From Flavobacterium humidisoli (lineage in GTDB: Bacteria; Bacteroidota; Bacteroidia; Flavobacteriales; Flavobacteriaceae), in the NCBI RefSeq assembly GCF_023272795.1, contig NZ_CP096829.1:1674001-1738000 (forward strand): a stretch of 64,000 bases of DNA. The letters are read 5' to 3'. The notes under the pieces are model-generated. The model was not told the DNA's origin. It was given only the letters and a program-made list of their open reading frames with translations, and ran no database searches. The position numbers were made by a program, and so were the translations under genes. Shown here piece after piece: positions 1 through 9,437 of this stretch. The number at the start of each line of letters is the position of its first letter. The stretch's first letter is position 1.

Positions 1-84
1 AGATTAAAAAGTTAAAACGGGAGAACAGATAGAAGTTCATGCGATTTTAAATTCAATTTATGCTTTTAAGTTATTTAAAATATT

Positions 85-92
85 TATTTTTG
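85..92 (+). promoter_or_regulatory. Probable -7 element of the pdhB promoter
   Basis: TATTTTTG matches the Bacteroidota -7 consensus TAnnTTTG and lies 33 bases before the pdhB start codon. No clear TTTG is seen at the usual upstream spacing, so the call rests on the -7 box and its position. Nothing else is recognised in bases 1-124. Confidence 0.45.
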
Positions 93-124
93 CTCTTCAG
101 AAAATTCAACATACAATATAAAAT

Positions 125-1102
125 ATGAGAACAATACAATTTAGAGAGGCCATTTGCGAAGCGATGAGTGAAGAAATGCGTCGCGATGAATCCATATATT
201 TAATGGGAGAAGAGGTTGCAGAATACAATGGAGCTTACAAAGCTTCTAAAGGAATGCTTGCTGAGTTTGGTGAAAAGAGAGTAATTGATACTCCAATCGC
301 TGAGCTTGGATTTTCAGGAATTGCAGTAGGTTCTGCAATGAATGGAAACCGTCCTATTGTAGAATATATGACATTCAACTTCTGTTTAGTTGGTATTGAT
401 CAAATTATAAATAACGCTGCTAAAATGCGTCAAATGACAGGAGGACAGTTCAATGTGCCTATCGTTTTCCGCGGACCAACAGCTTCTGCTGGTCAATTAG
501 GAGCTACTCACTCACAAGCTTTAGAAAACTGGTTTGCTAACACTCCAGGTCTTAAAGTTGTTGTTCCTTCAACTCCTTATGATGCAAAAGGACTTTTAAA
601 ATCAGCTATCCGTGATAACGATCCAGTTATTTTTATGGAATCTGAGCAGATGTACGGAGACAAAGGCGAAGTGCCAGACGGAGAATACACAATTCCTCTA
701 GGTGTTGCTGATGTTAAACGTGAAGGAACAGATGTAACGATTGTTTCTTTCGGAAAAATCATCAAAGAAGCTTTTATCGCTGCTGATGAATTAGCTAAAG
801 AAGGAATTTCTTGTGAGATTATCGATTTAAGAACAGTTCGTCCAATGGACAAAGATGCAATCCTTAAATCTGTTAAAAAAACAAATCGTTTAGTAATTCT
901 TGAAGAAGCTTGGCCAGTTGCCAGCCTTTCTTCTGAAATTTCTTATATCGTTCAAGAGCAAGCGTTTGACTTCCTTGATGCGCCAATTCAACGTATTACA
1001 ACTGCAGATACTCCTGCACCTTATTCACCAGTATTGCTTAAAGACTGGTTGCCAAATGCAGGTGATGTAGTAAAAGCAGTTAAAAAAGTATTATACAAAT
1101 AA
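125..1102 (+). CDS. pdhB: Pyruvate dehydrogenase E1 component, beta subunit
   Basis: Beta chain of a heterotetrameric 2-oxo acid dehydrogenase E1, which decarboxylates pyruvate with thiamine diphosphate and passes the acetyl group to E2 lipoate. The 325 residues have the family length, with a pyrimidine-binding transketolase domain in about residues 4-180 (MGEEVAEYNGAYK near residue 26, DTPIAELGFSGIAVG near 55) and a transketolase C-terminal domain in about 195-315. The E1 alpha gene is not in the window; what lies before base 1 is unknown. A probable -7 box at 85-92 and a terminator at 1123-1163 suggest a single-gene transcript. A branched-chain 2-oxo acid substrate cannot be excluded from sequence alone, but the pyruvate enzyme is the usual assignment. 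Confidence 0.87.
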   Translation: MRTIQFREAICEAMSEEMRRDESIYLMGEEVAEYNGAYKASKGMLAEFGEKRVIDTPIAELGFSGIAVGSAMNGNRPIVEYMTFNFCLVGIDQIINNAAKMRQMTGGQFNVPIVFRGPTASAGQLGATHSQALENWFANTPGLKVVVPSTPYDAKGLLKSAIRDNDPVIFMESEQMYGDKGEVPDGEYTIPLGVADVKREGTDVTIVSFGKIIKEAFIAADELAKEGISCEIIDLRTVRPMDKDAILKSVKKTNRLVILEEAWPVASLSSEISYIVQEQAFDFLDAPIQRITTADTPAPYSPVLLKDWLPNAGDVVKAVKKVLYK

Positions 1103-1122
1103 TACAAATACAAAATACTCAT

Positions 1123-1163
1123 AAAACTTCATCAGACAACATGGATTGGTGAAGTTTTTTTTT
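1123..1163 (+). terminator. Intrinsic terminator after pdhB
   Basis: An 11-bp stem (AAAACTTCATC with GGTGAAGTTTT, one G-U pair) is followed by a run of T residues, 21 bases after the pdhB stop codon. Confidence 0.85.
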
Positions 1164-1171
1164 ACTTTATA

Positions 1172-3673
1172 ATGAACAAATTAACTCTACTTCTCTTATA
1201 TATTGTATTTGCATTTGCGAATGTTGTTACTGCACAAACTAAAGTGAGTGGAATTGTTTTGGACAAATCGAATCAGCCAATACCTTTTGCAAATGTGGTT
1301 TTTAAAGGTTCTAATATTGGAATCGTTTCAAATGAAGACGGACGTTTTTATTTAGAATCGCCCAATACCTATACTGCACTCTTGGTTACTTCGGCGGGAT
1401 TTTCAGATAAAGAAGTTCCTTTAGAAAAAGCAGTTAATTATAATTTTAAAATTGTTTTAGGCGAAGCCGAAGCGCTAAACGAAGTTGTAATTTATACGGG
1501 GAAAACTTCTAAAAAGAACAATCCGGCATTAGATATTTTGAGAAAAATCTGGGAAAGAAAACGTAAAAATGGACTTTATCAGTTTAATCAATATCAAATG
1601 CAGAAGTATGAAAAAGTAGAATTTGACATGAACACTATTGATAGTGCATTCATGAAAAACAAGCTTTTTAAAGGAATGGAGTTTATCTTTAATCATGTTG
1701 ATACTTCAGATGTTACAGGAAAAACGTATCTGCCAATTTTTATCAACGAATCTGTTTACGATGTTTACGGTGATAATAAATTAAAGAAAGTAAAAGAAAA
1801 TATAACAGGAAATAAAATGTCTGGTTTTAACGGAAATCAGCAGATTTTATCTTTTGTAAAAGACCTTTATTCGGAGTATAATATTTACGATAATCACCTT
1901 AAATTTTTTGATAAAAGTTTTACAAGTCCACTTTCAAGAACAGGAATTGATGTTTACAATTATGTCTTAAAAGACAGTGCATTTGTAGATAAAAAATGGT
2001 GTTATAATATTGTCTTTTATCCTAGACGTAAAAACGAATTAACTTTCAAAGGAGATTTTTGGGTTAACGATACCACTTTTGCGATCAAAAAAATTAATAT
2101 GGGTGTAACCAAAAGTGCCAATATTAACTGGGTAAAAGATATTTATATCGAACAGGAATTTGATGTGCAAAACGACTCAATTTTCCTTTTGACGCGTGAT
2201 TACATGATGTCTGATTTTGCTTTAAATAAAAAAGAAAAATCAAAAGGAGTTTACGGTAAAAGAACAACTTTATATCGCAATCATAAATTCAATATTCAGA
2301 AACCAGAGAAGTTTTACAAAGAAGAAGTCAATTTTATTGATAATGCAGTTTATGATCGACCGCCAGAATTTTGGGAAGAAAATCGTTTTGAAAAATTAAA
2401 CAAAGACGAACAGGGAATTTATAAAATGCTCGATACACTACAAACGGTCAAGCGATTTAAGCAGTTGTATAATCTCGTCTCTATTTTAGGAAGCGGTTAT
2501 GTCGAGTTTAAAAACTTCGATTACGGGCCAATTTTTTCAACTTTTGGATATAATGAAGTCGAAGGTTTAAGACTGAGAGTGGGAGGAAGGACCTATTTTG
2601 GACCAAATGATCCTTGGCGTATTCAGGCTTATACAGCTTACGGATTTGATGATAATAAATTCAAATACGGAGTTTCTGGAAAATGGATGGTTGACAAGAA
2701 AAACCGTATTATTATCTCTGGAGGAAATAGGCGTGATATTGAACAAATTGGCGCAAGCTTAACTACAACAAATGATGTTTTAGGACGAAGTTTTGCTTCT
2801 TCTGCCTTGTTTACAACGGGAAGTAATGGTAAGCTAACCAATATTAATCTGAGTAATGTTTCGGTTGAAATGGAGGCCAAAAAGAATTTTATAGTTCAGG
2901 CAGGTTTTTCGTATCGTACATTAGAATCGGCATCAAAAACATTTAGTTTAGATTATTATTCGACTTTACCAACTCCTGAAAATCCAGCTGGTGTTATTGA
3001 AAGTGCAGTAAAACAATCTGAAGCAAATATTCAATTTGAATATATGCCTAACCGTAAAACTATTGGTTATGGTGTCGAAAGAGATTTAGTTGATAGTCCT
3101 TTTAGCCATTTCTTTGTGAATTTTAGTTATGGTTTAAAAGGAGTTTTTGACAGTGATTTTGCTTACGAAAAAATTCAAGTTTTTTACAGACAACCAATTA
3201 TTATTGGACCTTTAGGAAGAACAAATATTACAGTTGAAACAGGAAAAACATTTGGTACAATTCCGTTAGGTTTGATGAGTGTAATTCCTGGTAACCAGAC
3301 TTATTTTACTATTGAAAATACATTTAGTAACTTGAATTTCTACGAATTCGTTACGGATCAATATACTACTTTACAATGGAATCATGATTTTGGAGGAAGA
3401 TTGTTTGCTAGAATTCCGTTTATGAGAAAATTGAATTGGAGAGAGTTCATTGGAGTTAGAGCAGTACACGGAACAATTTCTGATGCTAACCGTGCTATCA
3501 ATGCTTCGGGATTACCTTATAACGCTCCTGAAAAAGTATATTATGAATACCATGCAGGAATTGGTAATATTTTCAAAGTTTTCCGTATTGATTTTTCTTG
3601 GAGAGGAAATTACCTAGATATGCCAGATGCTCACAAATTTGCAGTAAAAGGATCTTTTGGTTTTTATTTCTAA
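1172..3673 (+). CDS. DUF5686 and carboxypeptidase-regulatory-like domain outer membrane protein
   Basis: Exported protein of 833 residues. Residues 1-22 form a signal peptide ending in TAQ. Residues 23-110 look like a CarboxypepD_reg-like beta-sandwich (KVSGIVLDKSNQPIPFANV), the extension common on Bacteroidota outer-membrane proteins. The rest fits DUF5686, with alternating aromatic beta strands and a terminal strand FAVKGSFGFYF typical of barrels assembled by the BAM complex. The substrate is not known. It stands alone, nine bases after the pdhB terminator and followed by its own terminator at 3706-3740. It could be read as a TonB-dependent receptor, but no plug domain is visible. Confidence 0.78.
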   Translation: MNKLTLLLLYIVFAFANVVTAQTKVSGIVLDKSNQPIPFANVVFKGSNIGIVSNEDGRFYLESPNTYTALLVTSAGFSDKEVPLEKAVNYNFKIVLGEAEALNEVVIYTGKTSKKNNPALDILRKIWERKRKNGLYQFNQYQMQKYEKVEFDMNTIDSAFMKNKLFKGMEFIFNHVDTSDVTGKTYLPIFINESVYDVYGDNKLKKVKENITGNKMSGFNGNQQILSFVKDLYSEYNIYDNHLKFFDKSFTSPLSRTGIDVYNYVLKDSAFVDKKWCYNIVFYPRRKNELTFKGDFWVNDTTFAIKKINMGVTKSANINWVKDIYIEQEFDVQNDSIFLLTRDYMMSDFALNKKEKSKGVYGKRTTLYRNHKFNIQKPEKFYKEEVNFIDNAVYDRPPEFWEENRFEKLNKDEQGIYKMLDTLQTVKRFKQLYNLVSILGSGYVEFKNFDYGPIFSTFGYNEVEGLRLRVGGRTYFGPNDPWRIQAYTAYGFDDNKFKYGVSGKWMVDKKNRIIISGGNRRDIEQIGASLTTTNDVLGRSFASSALFTTGSNGKLTNINLSNVSVEMEAKKNFIVQAGFSYRTLESASKTFSLDYYSTLPTPENPAGVIESAVKQSEANIQFEYMPNRKTIGYGVERDLVDSPFSHFFVNFSYGLKGVFDSDFAYEKIQVFYRQPIIIGPLGRTNITVETGKTFGTIPLGLMSVIPGNQTYFTIENTFSNLNFYEFVTDQYTTLQWNHDFGGRLFARIPFMRKLNWREFIGVRAVHGTISDANRAINASGLPYNAPEKVYYEYHAGIGNIFKVFRIDFSWRGNYLDMPDAHKFAVKGSFGFYF

Positions 3674-3705
3674 TTGTATTTAAGTGAAAAGATTCAAAGT
3701 TATAG

Positions 3706-3740
3706 AGTCGCAAAGGTTTAAATCTTTGCGACTTTTTTTG
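3706..3740 (+). terminator. Intrinsic terminator after the DUF5686 gene
   Basis: A perfect 10-bp stem AGTCGCAAAG / CTTTGCGACT with a T run, about 32 bases after the stop codon. Confidence 0.88.
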
Positions 3741-3827
3741 TAGGGGAAAAAAAACTTAGCGATTTGGCATCTTTGCAAGAACTAATTTCATTTTTCTTAT
3801 TTTTGATTTACTTTCAAATCCAAAACC

Positions 3828-4427
3828 ATGCAAGAAGCCATTGATTTTCTTTCCTCTAAAAATCCAATATTTCTTGAAATCATAGAAAAATACGGATTGC
3901 CTCCAATTCCAAAACGTCCTCCAGGTTTTGAAACTTTGGTCTTGCTTATACTAGAACAGCAAGTTTCTATCGATTCGGCGAAAGCCACATTTTTAAAAAT
4001 CAAAGCTTACAAAACTTGCAATCCTGAAAACATGGCGGTTTTGTCTGATGAAGAATATCGAAATTTGGGAGTAAGCCGTCAGAAAACAAAATACATCAAA
4101 ATCTTAGCAGAAGCAGTTTTAAATAAGGATTTGGATATTGAAGGTCTAGCATCAAAATCGGCAATACAAGTCCGCGAAGAACTAATTAAATTAAAAGGAA
4201 TCGGCAATTGGACAATCGATATTTATTTAATGTTTTGTCTGGAAGAGCCCGATTTGATTCCGCTTGATGATATTGCAGTAATCAATACCATCAAAGAATT
4301 ACTTAATATTCATGATAGACAAGAAATGGAAATCCATGCAGAACAATGGAGTCCGTATCGATCTTATGCTACTTATTTACTTTGGCATTATTACCTGAAA
4401 AAAAGAAATAGAACAATTAGTTATTAA
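3828..4427 (+). CDS. DNA-3-methyladenine glycosylase II family (HhH-GPD) protein
   Basis: Base-excision repair glycosylase of the AlkA-like HhH-GPD superfamily, expected to remove alkylated purines from DNA in the cytoplasm. The 199 residues carry the helix-hairpin-helix LKGIGNWT at residues 122-129 and the catalytic aspartate motif PLDD at 145-148. AlkA's N-terminal domain is absent, as in the shorter flavobacterial members. No [4Fe-4S] cysteine cluster is seen at the C terminus, which argues against MutY or Nth. It appears monocistronic, between the DUF5686 terminator and the ppa promoter. Confidence 0.82.
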   Translation: MQEAIDFLSSKNPIFLEIIEKYGLPPIPKRPPGFETLVLLILEQQVSIDSAKATFLKIKAYKTCNPENMAVLSDEEYRNLGVSRQKTKYIKILAEAVLNKDLDIEGLASKSAIQVREELIKLKGIGNWTIDIYLMFCLEEPDLIPLDDIAVINTIKELLNIHDRQEMEIHAEQWSPYRSYATYLLWHYYLKKRNRTISY

Positions 4428-4475
4428 ATGCTTGTTTTTTAAACCCTAATGCCGATAATTTAACCTTGTTTTTTA

Positions 4476-4505
4476 TTGTAGAACTAGATTCTTTAGTTAT
4501 TTTTG
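4476..4505 (+). promoter_or_regulatory. Probable ppa promoter
   Basis: TTG at 4476-4478 and TATTTTTG at 4498-4505 (TAnnTTTG) are separated by 19 bases and lie 33 bases before the ppa start. Confidence 0.6.
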
Positions 4506-4538
4506 CAACCGAAATTATAGAAATAATAAAAAACGAAA

Positions 4539-5069
4539 ATGACCGCAGACAAATTAACGACTTTCGATGTATTAATCGAAATACCAAGAGGAAGCAGAAA
4601 TAAATATGAGTACGATTTTGAAATCAAAAGAATGCGTTTTGACAGAATGTTATTCTCTTCAATGATGTACCCAGCAGATTACGGATTTATTCCAGAAACT
4701 TTAGCTTTAGACGGTGATCCTCTTGACGTATTAGTTTTGGTAAACGAACCAACTTTCCCTGGATGTGTTATGGAAGTTAAGCCAATCGGTGTGTTCCACA
4801 TGGCAGATGATAAAGGACCAGACGAGAAAATTATTTGTGTACCAGTTTCAGATCCAATTTGGAATTCATTAAATGATCTTTCTGATATCAACCCACACTT
4901 AGTAAAAGAAATCGAGCACTTTTTCCAAGTTTACAAAGATCTTGAGAACAAAAAAGTAGATGTAGAAGGTTGGGGAGACGTAAAAGAAGCTTACGACATT
5001 ATCGCTGAGTGTACAAAACGTTTTGATGACATTGAAAATAAACCGGCTGGATTATTTAGTATTAAATAA
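4539..5069 (+). CDS. ppa: Soluble inorganic pyrophosphatase, family I
   Basis: Hydrolyses pyrophosphate to phosphate, driving biosynthetic reactions including ATP sulfurylase. The 176 residues are the normal length of bacterial family I enzymes. The signature with three aspartates, DGDPLD, lies at residues 58-63, and YPADYGFIPET at 44-54 belongs to the active-site region. It has its own promoter (4476-4505) and terminator (5091-5128). It sits next to the membrane pyrophosphatase hppA, so the organism has both a heat-dissipating and an energy-conserving route for the same substrate. Confidence 0.95.
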   Translation: MTADKLTTFDVLIEIPRGSRNKYEYDFEIKRMRFDRMLFSSMMYPADYGFIPETLALDGDPLDVLVLVNEPTFPGCVMEVKPIGVFHMADDKGPDEKIICVPVSDPIWNSLNDLSDINPHLVKEIEHFFQVYKDLENKKVDVEGWGDVKEAYDIIAECTKRFDDIENKPAGLFSIK

Positions 5070-5090
5070 TTTTAACCGCATTCTAATATA

Positions 5091-5128
5091 AAAAAAGCAA
5101 TACTGCCGTCAGGAGTATTGCTTTTTTG
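5091..5128 (+). terminator. Intrinsic terminator after ppa
   Basis: AAAGCAATACT pairs with AGTATTGCTTT around a short GCCGTCAGG loop and is followed by T residues, just after the ppa stop. Confidence 0.88.
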
Positions 5129-5182
5129 TTTAAATTCGTTTTAGTTAGATTGTTGACTATTAACCAAAACCATTAAAATATT

Positions 5183-7702
5183 ATGAATGCATTTATGATT
5201 TACCTGCCCATTATAATGGCAGTTTTAGGATTACTTTTCATGGGAATAAAAAGGACTTGGGTTTTAAAACAAGATGCTGGAGACGGTAAGATGAAAGAGA
5301 TTTCAGATTACATCTACGAAGGAGCCTTAGCCTTTCTAAAAGCCGAATATAAATTATTAACCATCTTTGTAATTATCGCCAGTTTAGCTTTGGCAGGAAT
5401 TACTTTTATTCCAGGAGTAAAAACACATTTATTAATCGTAATAGCATTTATTTTTGGTGCTTTATTTTCAGCTTATGCTGGAAATATCGGAATGAAAATA
5501 GCAACTAAAACAAACGTTAGAACTACTCAAGCAGCTCGTACAAGTTTGCCACAGGCTTTAAAAGTTTCTTTTGGCGGTGGAACTGTCATGGGACTTGGCG
5601 TTGCGGGTTTAGCTGTTTTGGGCTTAACATCCTTTTTTATCATTTTCTTTCATTTATTCTCTGATGGAGTTTGGAAAGATACAGATACCATGACAGTTGT
5701 CTTGGAAACTTTAGCGGGATTTTCATTAGGAGCAGAATCAATTGCTTTATTCGCCAGAGTTGGAGGAGGAATCTATACTAAAGCAGCCGATGTTGGAGCC
5801 GATTTAGTGGGTAAAGTTGAAGCTGGAATTCCAGAAGATGATCCTCGTAATCCTGCTACAATTGCAGATAACGTAGGAGATAACGTGGGAGACGTTGCAG
5901 GTATGGGAGCCGATTTATTTGGGTCGTATGTAGCAACAGTTCTTGCCGCAATGGTACTAGGAAATTATGTTATAAAAGATATGGGCGGAAGTATTAATGA
6001 TGCTTTCGGTGGAATCGGCCCAATTTTGCTTCCAATGGCAATTGCTGGTTTTGGGATTATATTTTCTATTATAGGAACACTTTTAGTGAAAATTTCAGAT
6101 GATAATGCAAAAGAAGCACAAGTTCAAAAAGCCTTAAATATAGGAAACTGGGTTTCTATTGTTTTAACAGCCGTAGCTTGTTTCTTCTTGGTACAGCATA
6201 TGCTTCCAGAAACGATGCAGATGAGTTTCTTTGGAGAAGGATCAAAAGCTATTTCGTCAATGCGTGTTTTCTACGCTACATTAGTTGGATTAGTTGTTGG
6301 TGGAGCGATTTCATCAGTAACAGAATATTATACAGGGTTAGGAACAAAACCAGTTTTGGCAATTGTTCAAAAATCATCTACAGGAGCAGGAACAAACGTA
6401 ATTGCTGGTTTAGCAACAGGTATGATTTCGACTTTTCCAACGGTATTATTGTTTGCTGTGGCAATTTGGATTTCTTATGCTTTAGCAGGATTTTATGGAG
6501 TAGCTTTAGCGGCTTCAGCCATGATGGCAACAACTGCTATGCAATTAGCAATTGATGCTTTCGGACCTATCTCAGATAATGCTGGAGGAATTGCTGAAAT
6601 GAGCGAACTGCCAAAAGAAGTTCGTACTAGAACCGATATTTTAGACTCAGTTGGAAATACAACAGCAGCGACAGGAAAAGGATTTGCAATTGCTTCTGCA
6701 GCCTTAACTTCATTGGCATTATTTGCAGCATACGTAACTTTTACAGGAATTGACGGAATCAACATCTTTAAAGCGCCAGTTTTGGCCATGTTATTTGTTG
6801 GAGGAATGATTCCAGTGGTTTTCTCCGCTTTGGCAATGAATTCTGTTGGAAAAGCGGCAATGGATATGGTGTACGAAGTTCGCCGCCAGTTCAAAGAAAT
6901 TCCTGGAATTATGGAAGGAACAGGAAAACCAGAATACGGAAAATGTGTTGAGATCTCTACCAAAGCGGCTTTACGAGAAATGATGCTTCCAGGGATTTTA
7001 ACGATTGGTTTCCCAATTTTAATTGTTCTTTTAGGAAAATTAGTTTACTCAGACAACAATCAGTTAATTGCTGAAATGTTAGGAGGATATATGGCTGGAG
7101 TTACGGTTTCTGGAGTGCTTTGGGCAGTTTTTCAAAACAATGCTGGAGGTGCTTGGGACAATGCGAAAAAATCTTTTGAAGCAGGAGTTATGATTAACGG
7201 AGAAATGACTTATAAAGGCTCTGATGCACATAAAGCTGCAGTAACTGGAGATACAGTTGGCGATCCGTTTAAAGATACTTCTGGACCTTCTATGAATATC
7301 TTAATTAAATTAACTTGTTTGATTGGATTGGTAATCGCTCCAATTTTAGGAGAAGGACATTCTTCATCAGATATTGCAGGAAAAGCTTCTTGCTGTGCTA
7401 AAACAGAAATGCATTCTGGAGTTTCTAAATGCGGTGATATGTCGGGAATGACAAAAGAAGAATGTATTAAAATGTGTAAAGAAAAAGGCTGTTCTGAAGA
7501 AGAAACAGCAAAATGTTTAGCTCATTTTGATTCAAAAGGAAAATACTCTCATACAGAGAGTCAATCAGTTCGCGTAGAGGTTAAAAACATAAACGGAAAA
7601 ACGACTGGAACTGTTACTAAAACAGAAAATGGCAAAACAACAACCGAAGTTTTTGAAGGAACTGAAGAAGAAGTTTTGGCAAAAGTTGAAGCTGCAAAAT
7701 AA
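5183..7702 (+). CDS. hppA: Membrane-bound ion-pumping pyrophosphatase with a Cys-rich C-terminal tail
   Basis: Integral membrane enzyme that couples pyrophosphate hydrolysis to export of Na+ or H+. Most of residues 1-724 are transmembrane helices. The pyrophosphate-binding loop appears in the segment containing DVGADLVGKVE and DDPRNPATIADNVGDNVGD, and a second acidic site is near GDTVGDPFKDTSGPS. The motif GNTTAATGKG has Ala and Gly where K+-independent enzymes have Lys and Thr, so a K+-dependent type is expected. The family normally ends near residue 725. Here a soluble tail of about 115 residues follows, with seven cysteines (737, 738, 750, 761, 765, 770, 778) and a Thr/Lys/Glu-rich end. 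Na+ versus H+ specificity cannot be told by eye. A terminator follows at 7731-7766. Confidence 0.94.
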   Translation: MNAFMIYLPIIMAVLGLLFMGIKRTWVLKQDAGDGKMKEISDYIYEGALAFLKAEYKLLTIFVIIASLALAGITFIPGVKTHLLIVIAFIFGALFSAYAGNIGMKIATKTNVRTTQAARTSLPQALKVSFGGGTVMGLGVAGLAVLGLTSFFIIFFHLFSDGVWKDTDTMTVVLETLAGFSLGAESIALFARVGGGIYTKAADVGADLVGKVEAGIPEDDPRNPATIADNVGDNVGDVAGMGADLFGSYVATVLAAMVLGNYVIKDMGGSINDAFGGIGPILLPMAIAGFGIIFSIIGTLLVKISDDNAKEAQVQKALNIGNWVSIVLTAVACFFLVQHMLPETMQMSFFGEGSKAISSMRVFYATLVGLVVGGAISSVTEYYTGLGTKPVLAIVQKSSTGAGTNVIAGLATGMISTFPTVLLFAVAIWISYALAGFYGVALAASAMMATTAMQLAIDAFGPISDNAGGIAEMSELPKEVRTRTDILDSVGNTTAATGKGFAIASAALTSLALFAAYVTFTGIDGINIFKAPVLAMLFVGGMIPVVFSALAMNSVGKAAMDMVYEVRRQFKEIPGIMEGTGKPEYGKCVEISTKAALREMMLPGILTIGFPILIVLLGKLVYSDNNQLIAEMLGGYMAGVTVSGVLWAVFQNNAGGAWDNAKKSFEAGVMINGEMTYKGSDAHKAAVTGDTVGDPFKDTSGPSMNILIKLTCLIGLVIAPILGEGHSSSDIAGKASCCAKTEMHSGVSKCGDMSGMTKEECIKMCKEKGCSEEETAKCLAHFDSKGKYSHTESQSVRVEVKNINGKTTGTVTKTENGKTTTEVFEGTEEEVLAKVEAAK

Positions 7703-7730
7703 CAACTTTGACAAAGCTCCTTAAAATAGA

Positions 7731-7766
7731 AAATGCCTCTAAAGAAAATTTAGAGGCATTTTTTTA
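7731..7766 (+). terminator. Intrinsic terminator after hppA
   Basis: AAATGCCTCTAAA pairs with TTTAGAGGCATTT and is followed by further T residues. It lies between convergent hppA and the kinase gene and may serve both strands. Confidence 0.87.
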
Positions 7767-7794
7767 TTTCGTGTAAATCTGTGTAATTAATGTT

Positions 7795-8409
7795 TTAAAA
7801 CAATCCGTTCAATTCCGCATCAATTCTATTAATGATATCACCCAAATCTTCAGGATTGTCAACAAAATTGATATTATCCACATCAATAATCAAGAGTTTT
7901 CCTTTAGTGTAAGTCTGAATCCAAGCTTCGTATCTTTCGTTCAAACGGCTTAAATAATCGATCGAAATAGAGTTTTCATATTCGCGTCCGCGTTTATGAA
8001 TTTGTCCTACTAAATTAGGAATAGAACTTCTTAAATAAATCAATAAATCTGGTGCTTTAACCAAAGATTCCATTAATTCAAATAACGAAGTGTAATTTTC
8101 AAAATCACGACTCGTCATTAAGCCCATCGCGTATAAGTTAGGAGCAAAGATATGAGCATCTTCGTAAATCGTTCTGTCTTGAATGATTCTTTTTCCGCTT
8201 TCGCGAATTTGCTGCACTTGACGGAAACGGCTATTAAGGAAATAAATCTGAAGATTAAATGACCAGCGCTCCATTTGATGGTAGAAATCATCCAAGTACG
8301 GATTATCAACTACATCTTCATAATGAGGTTCCCATTTGAAGTGTTTCGCCAATAATTTGGTCAGAGTGGTTTTTCCTGCGCCTATGTTTCCTGCTATTGC
8401 TATGTGCAT
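7795..8409 (-). CDS. Deoxynucleoside kinase family protein
   Basis: Salvage kinase that phosphorylates deoxynucleosides with ATP. The 204 residues begin with a Walker A loop GNIGAGKTT at 7-15. The DRT motif at 78-80 (QDRTIYEDAHIF) corresponds to the DRS motif of deoxyadenosine/deoxyguanosine kinases. The base specificity (dA, dG or dC) is not resolvable here. Its start codon overlaps the stop of the upstream exported-protein gene by one base, so the two are probably translationally coupled. Confidence 0.88.
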   Translation of the reverse strand: MHIAIAGNIGAGKTTLTKLLAKHFKWEPHYEDVVDNPYLDDFYHQMERWSFNLQIYFLNSRFRQVQQIRESGKRIIQDRTIYEDAHIFAPNLYAMGLMTSRDFENYTSLFELMESLVKAPDLLIYLRSSIPNLVGQIHKRGREYENSISIDYLSRLNERYEAWIQTYTKGKLLIIDVDNINFVDNPEDLGDIINRIDAELNGLF

Positions 8410-9224
8410 TACGGTGTTACGATTTTATAATTTGATATATCTGTAGCTGTAAAAATAGATAAAATTTGGTCTTTGTAATAAAAATTGTCAAAGGTTTTTT
8501 CTAAAATTTTAATCTCAGAAATTACCTCTGGATTCGACTTATTCATACCTTTAAAGTACAGTAAACGATTCTTACTGAAAAGATATTGTGAAGGACTAAT
8601 TATAACAATTTTATCAAAATCACCTATTGCGCCTAATGAAGTGATTTTTCCAAAAATATCACAAGAATACCCATTGTTTTTTTTGTCAATCCAATAGAAG
8701 GTATTAAAATCGGTTTGATAATATTGAATTGGTTCAGTCAACGGAATTGAAACCGTTTTGTATTCATTTTTTAGATAATCAAAAAGCCCAATTTGCTGAT
8801 TTAAAGCATTGTAAATCCATAACTGGTTTTGCGTAGACATTCCGATGGCGCTTACTACAATTGGCGCTGCATTCTGCGAAAAGTTAATTTCGGTCATTTT
8901 ATTCAATTGATTGTCTAGTAAAACAACACTATTGAAATCTTCATAAAACAACACAATTTTTAACGGATTCTGAAGATCGACTTTTGTTATTTTTCCCAAA
9001 GAAACATTTTTGTATTCGAAGATTTCTTTTCCTTTAATTTTGCTAAAAACGTTGTTCGTAATTTGATAGGAATATCCAAAAGAATCATATCCTAAAAATT
9101 CGTCAGAAGTGTTTTTATACCGCGAAATTAAAGTCGGATTTATGCTCAAGTCCTGAGCTGAAAGCGCATGAAAAGTGCAGAAAAGAAATATGGAAAATAA
9201 AATTTTTTGCACGTTTCTATACAT
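8409..9224 (-). CDS. Exported protein of unknown function, beta-propeller-like
   Basis: The 271 residues begin with a signal peptide (hydrophobic residues 8-21, cleavage expected after ALSA). The rest is a series of short beta-strand-like repeats without cysteines, consistent with a periplasmic beta-propeller or quinoprotein-like fold. I recognise no catalytic motif. It forms a two-gene unit with the downstream deoxynucleoside kinase (one-base overlap). Similar pairs occur in related flavobacteria, but no function follows from this. Confidence 0.65.
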   Translation of the reverse strand: MYRNVQKILFSIFLFCTFHALSAQDLSINPTLISRYKNTSDEFLGYDSFGYSYQITNNVFSKIKGKEIFEYKNVSLGKITKVDLQNPLKIVLFYEDFNSVVLLDNQLNKMTEINFSQNAAPIVVSAIGMSTQNQLWIYNALNQQIGLFDYLKNEYKTVSIPLTEPIQYYQTDFNTFYWIDKKNNGYSCDIFGKITSLGAIGDFDKIVIISPSQYLFSKNRLLYFKGMNKSNPEVISEIKILEKTFDNFYYKDQILSIFTATDISNYKIVTP

Positions 9225-9437
9225 TAGAAAATTAATTTACAAGAGCACCAAATTACAAAAAACTCTCCTTAAAATTTCAATTTTGAGACTTAAACCTTTT
9301 TTAAATCTAATAGTCTAAAAAATAAGCGGTTCTATCTATGCCTTAATGCCGTTTATATATTTAGTTTTTTGAATTTTAAAATAAATAATACATTTGAATG
9401 TAATCTTTATCCGATTTACTCACTTAAAGAAAATAAA

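Noticed and set aside
6493-6963. A 156-codon minus-strand frame inside hppA.
   Set aside because: It is antisense to a strongly conserved coding region and has no recognisable protein features; a shadow frame.
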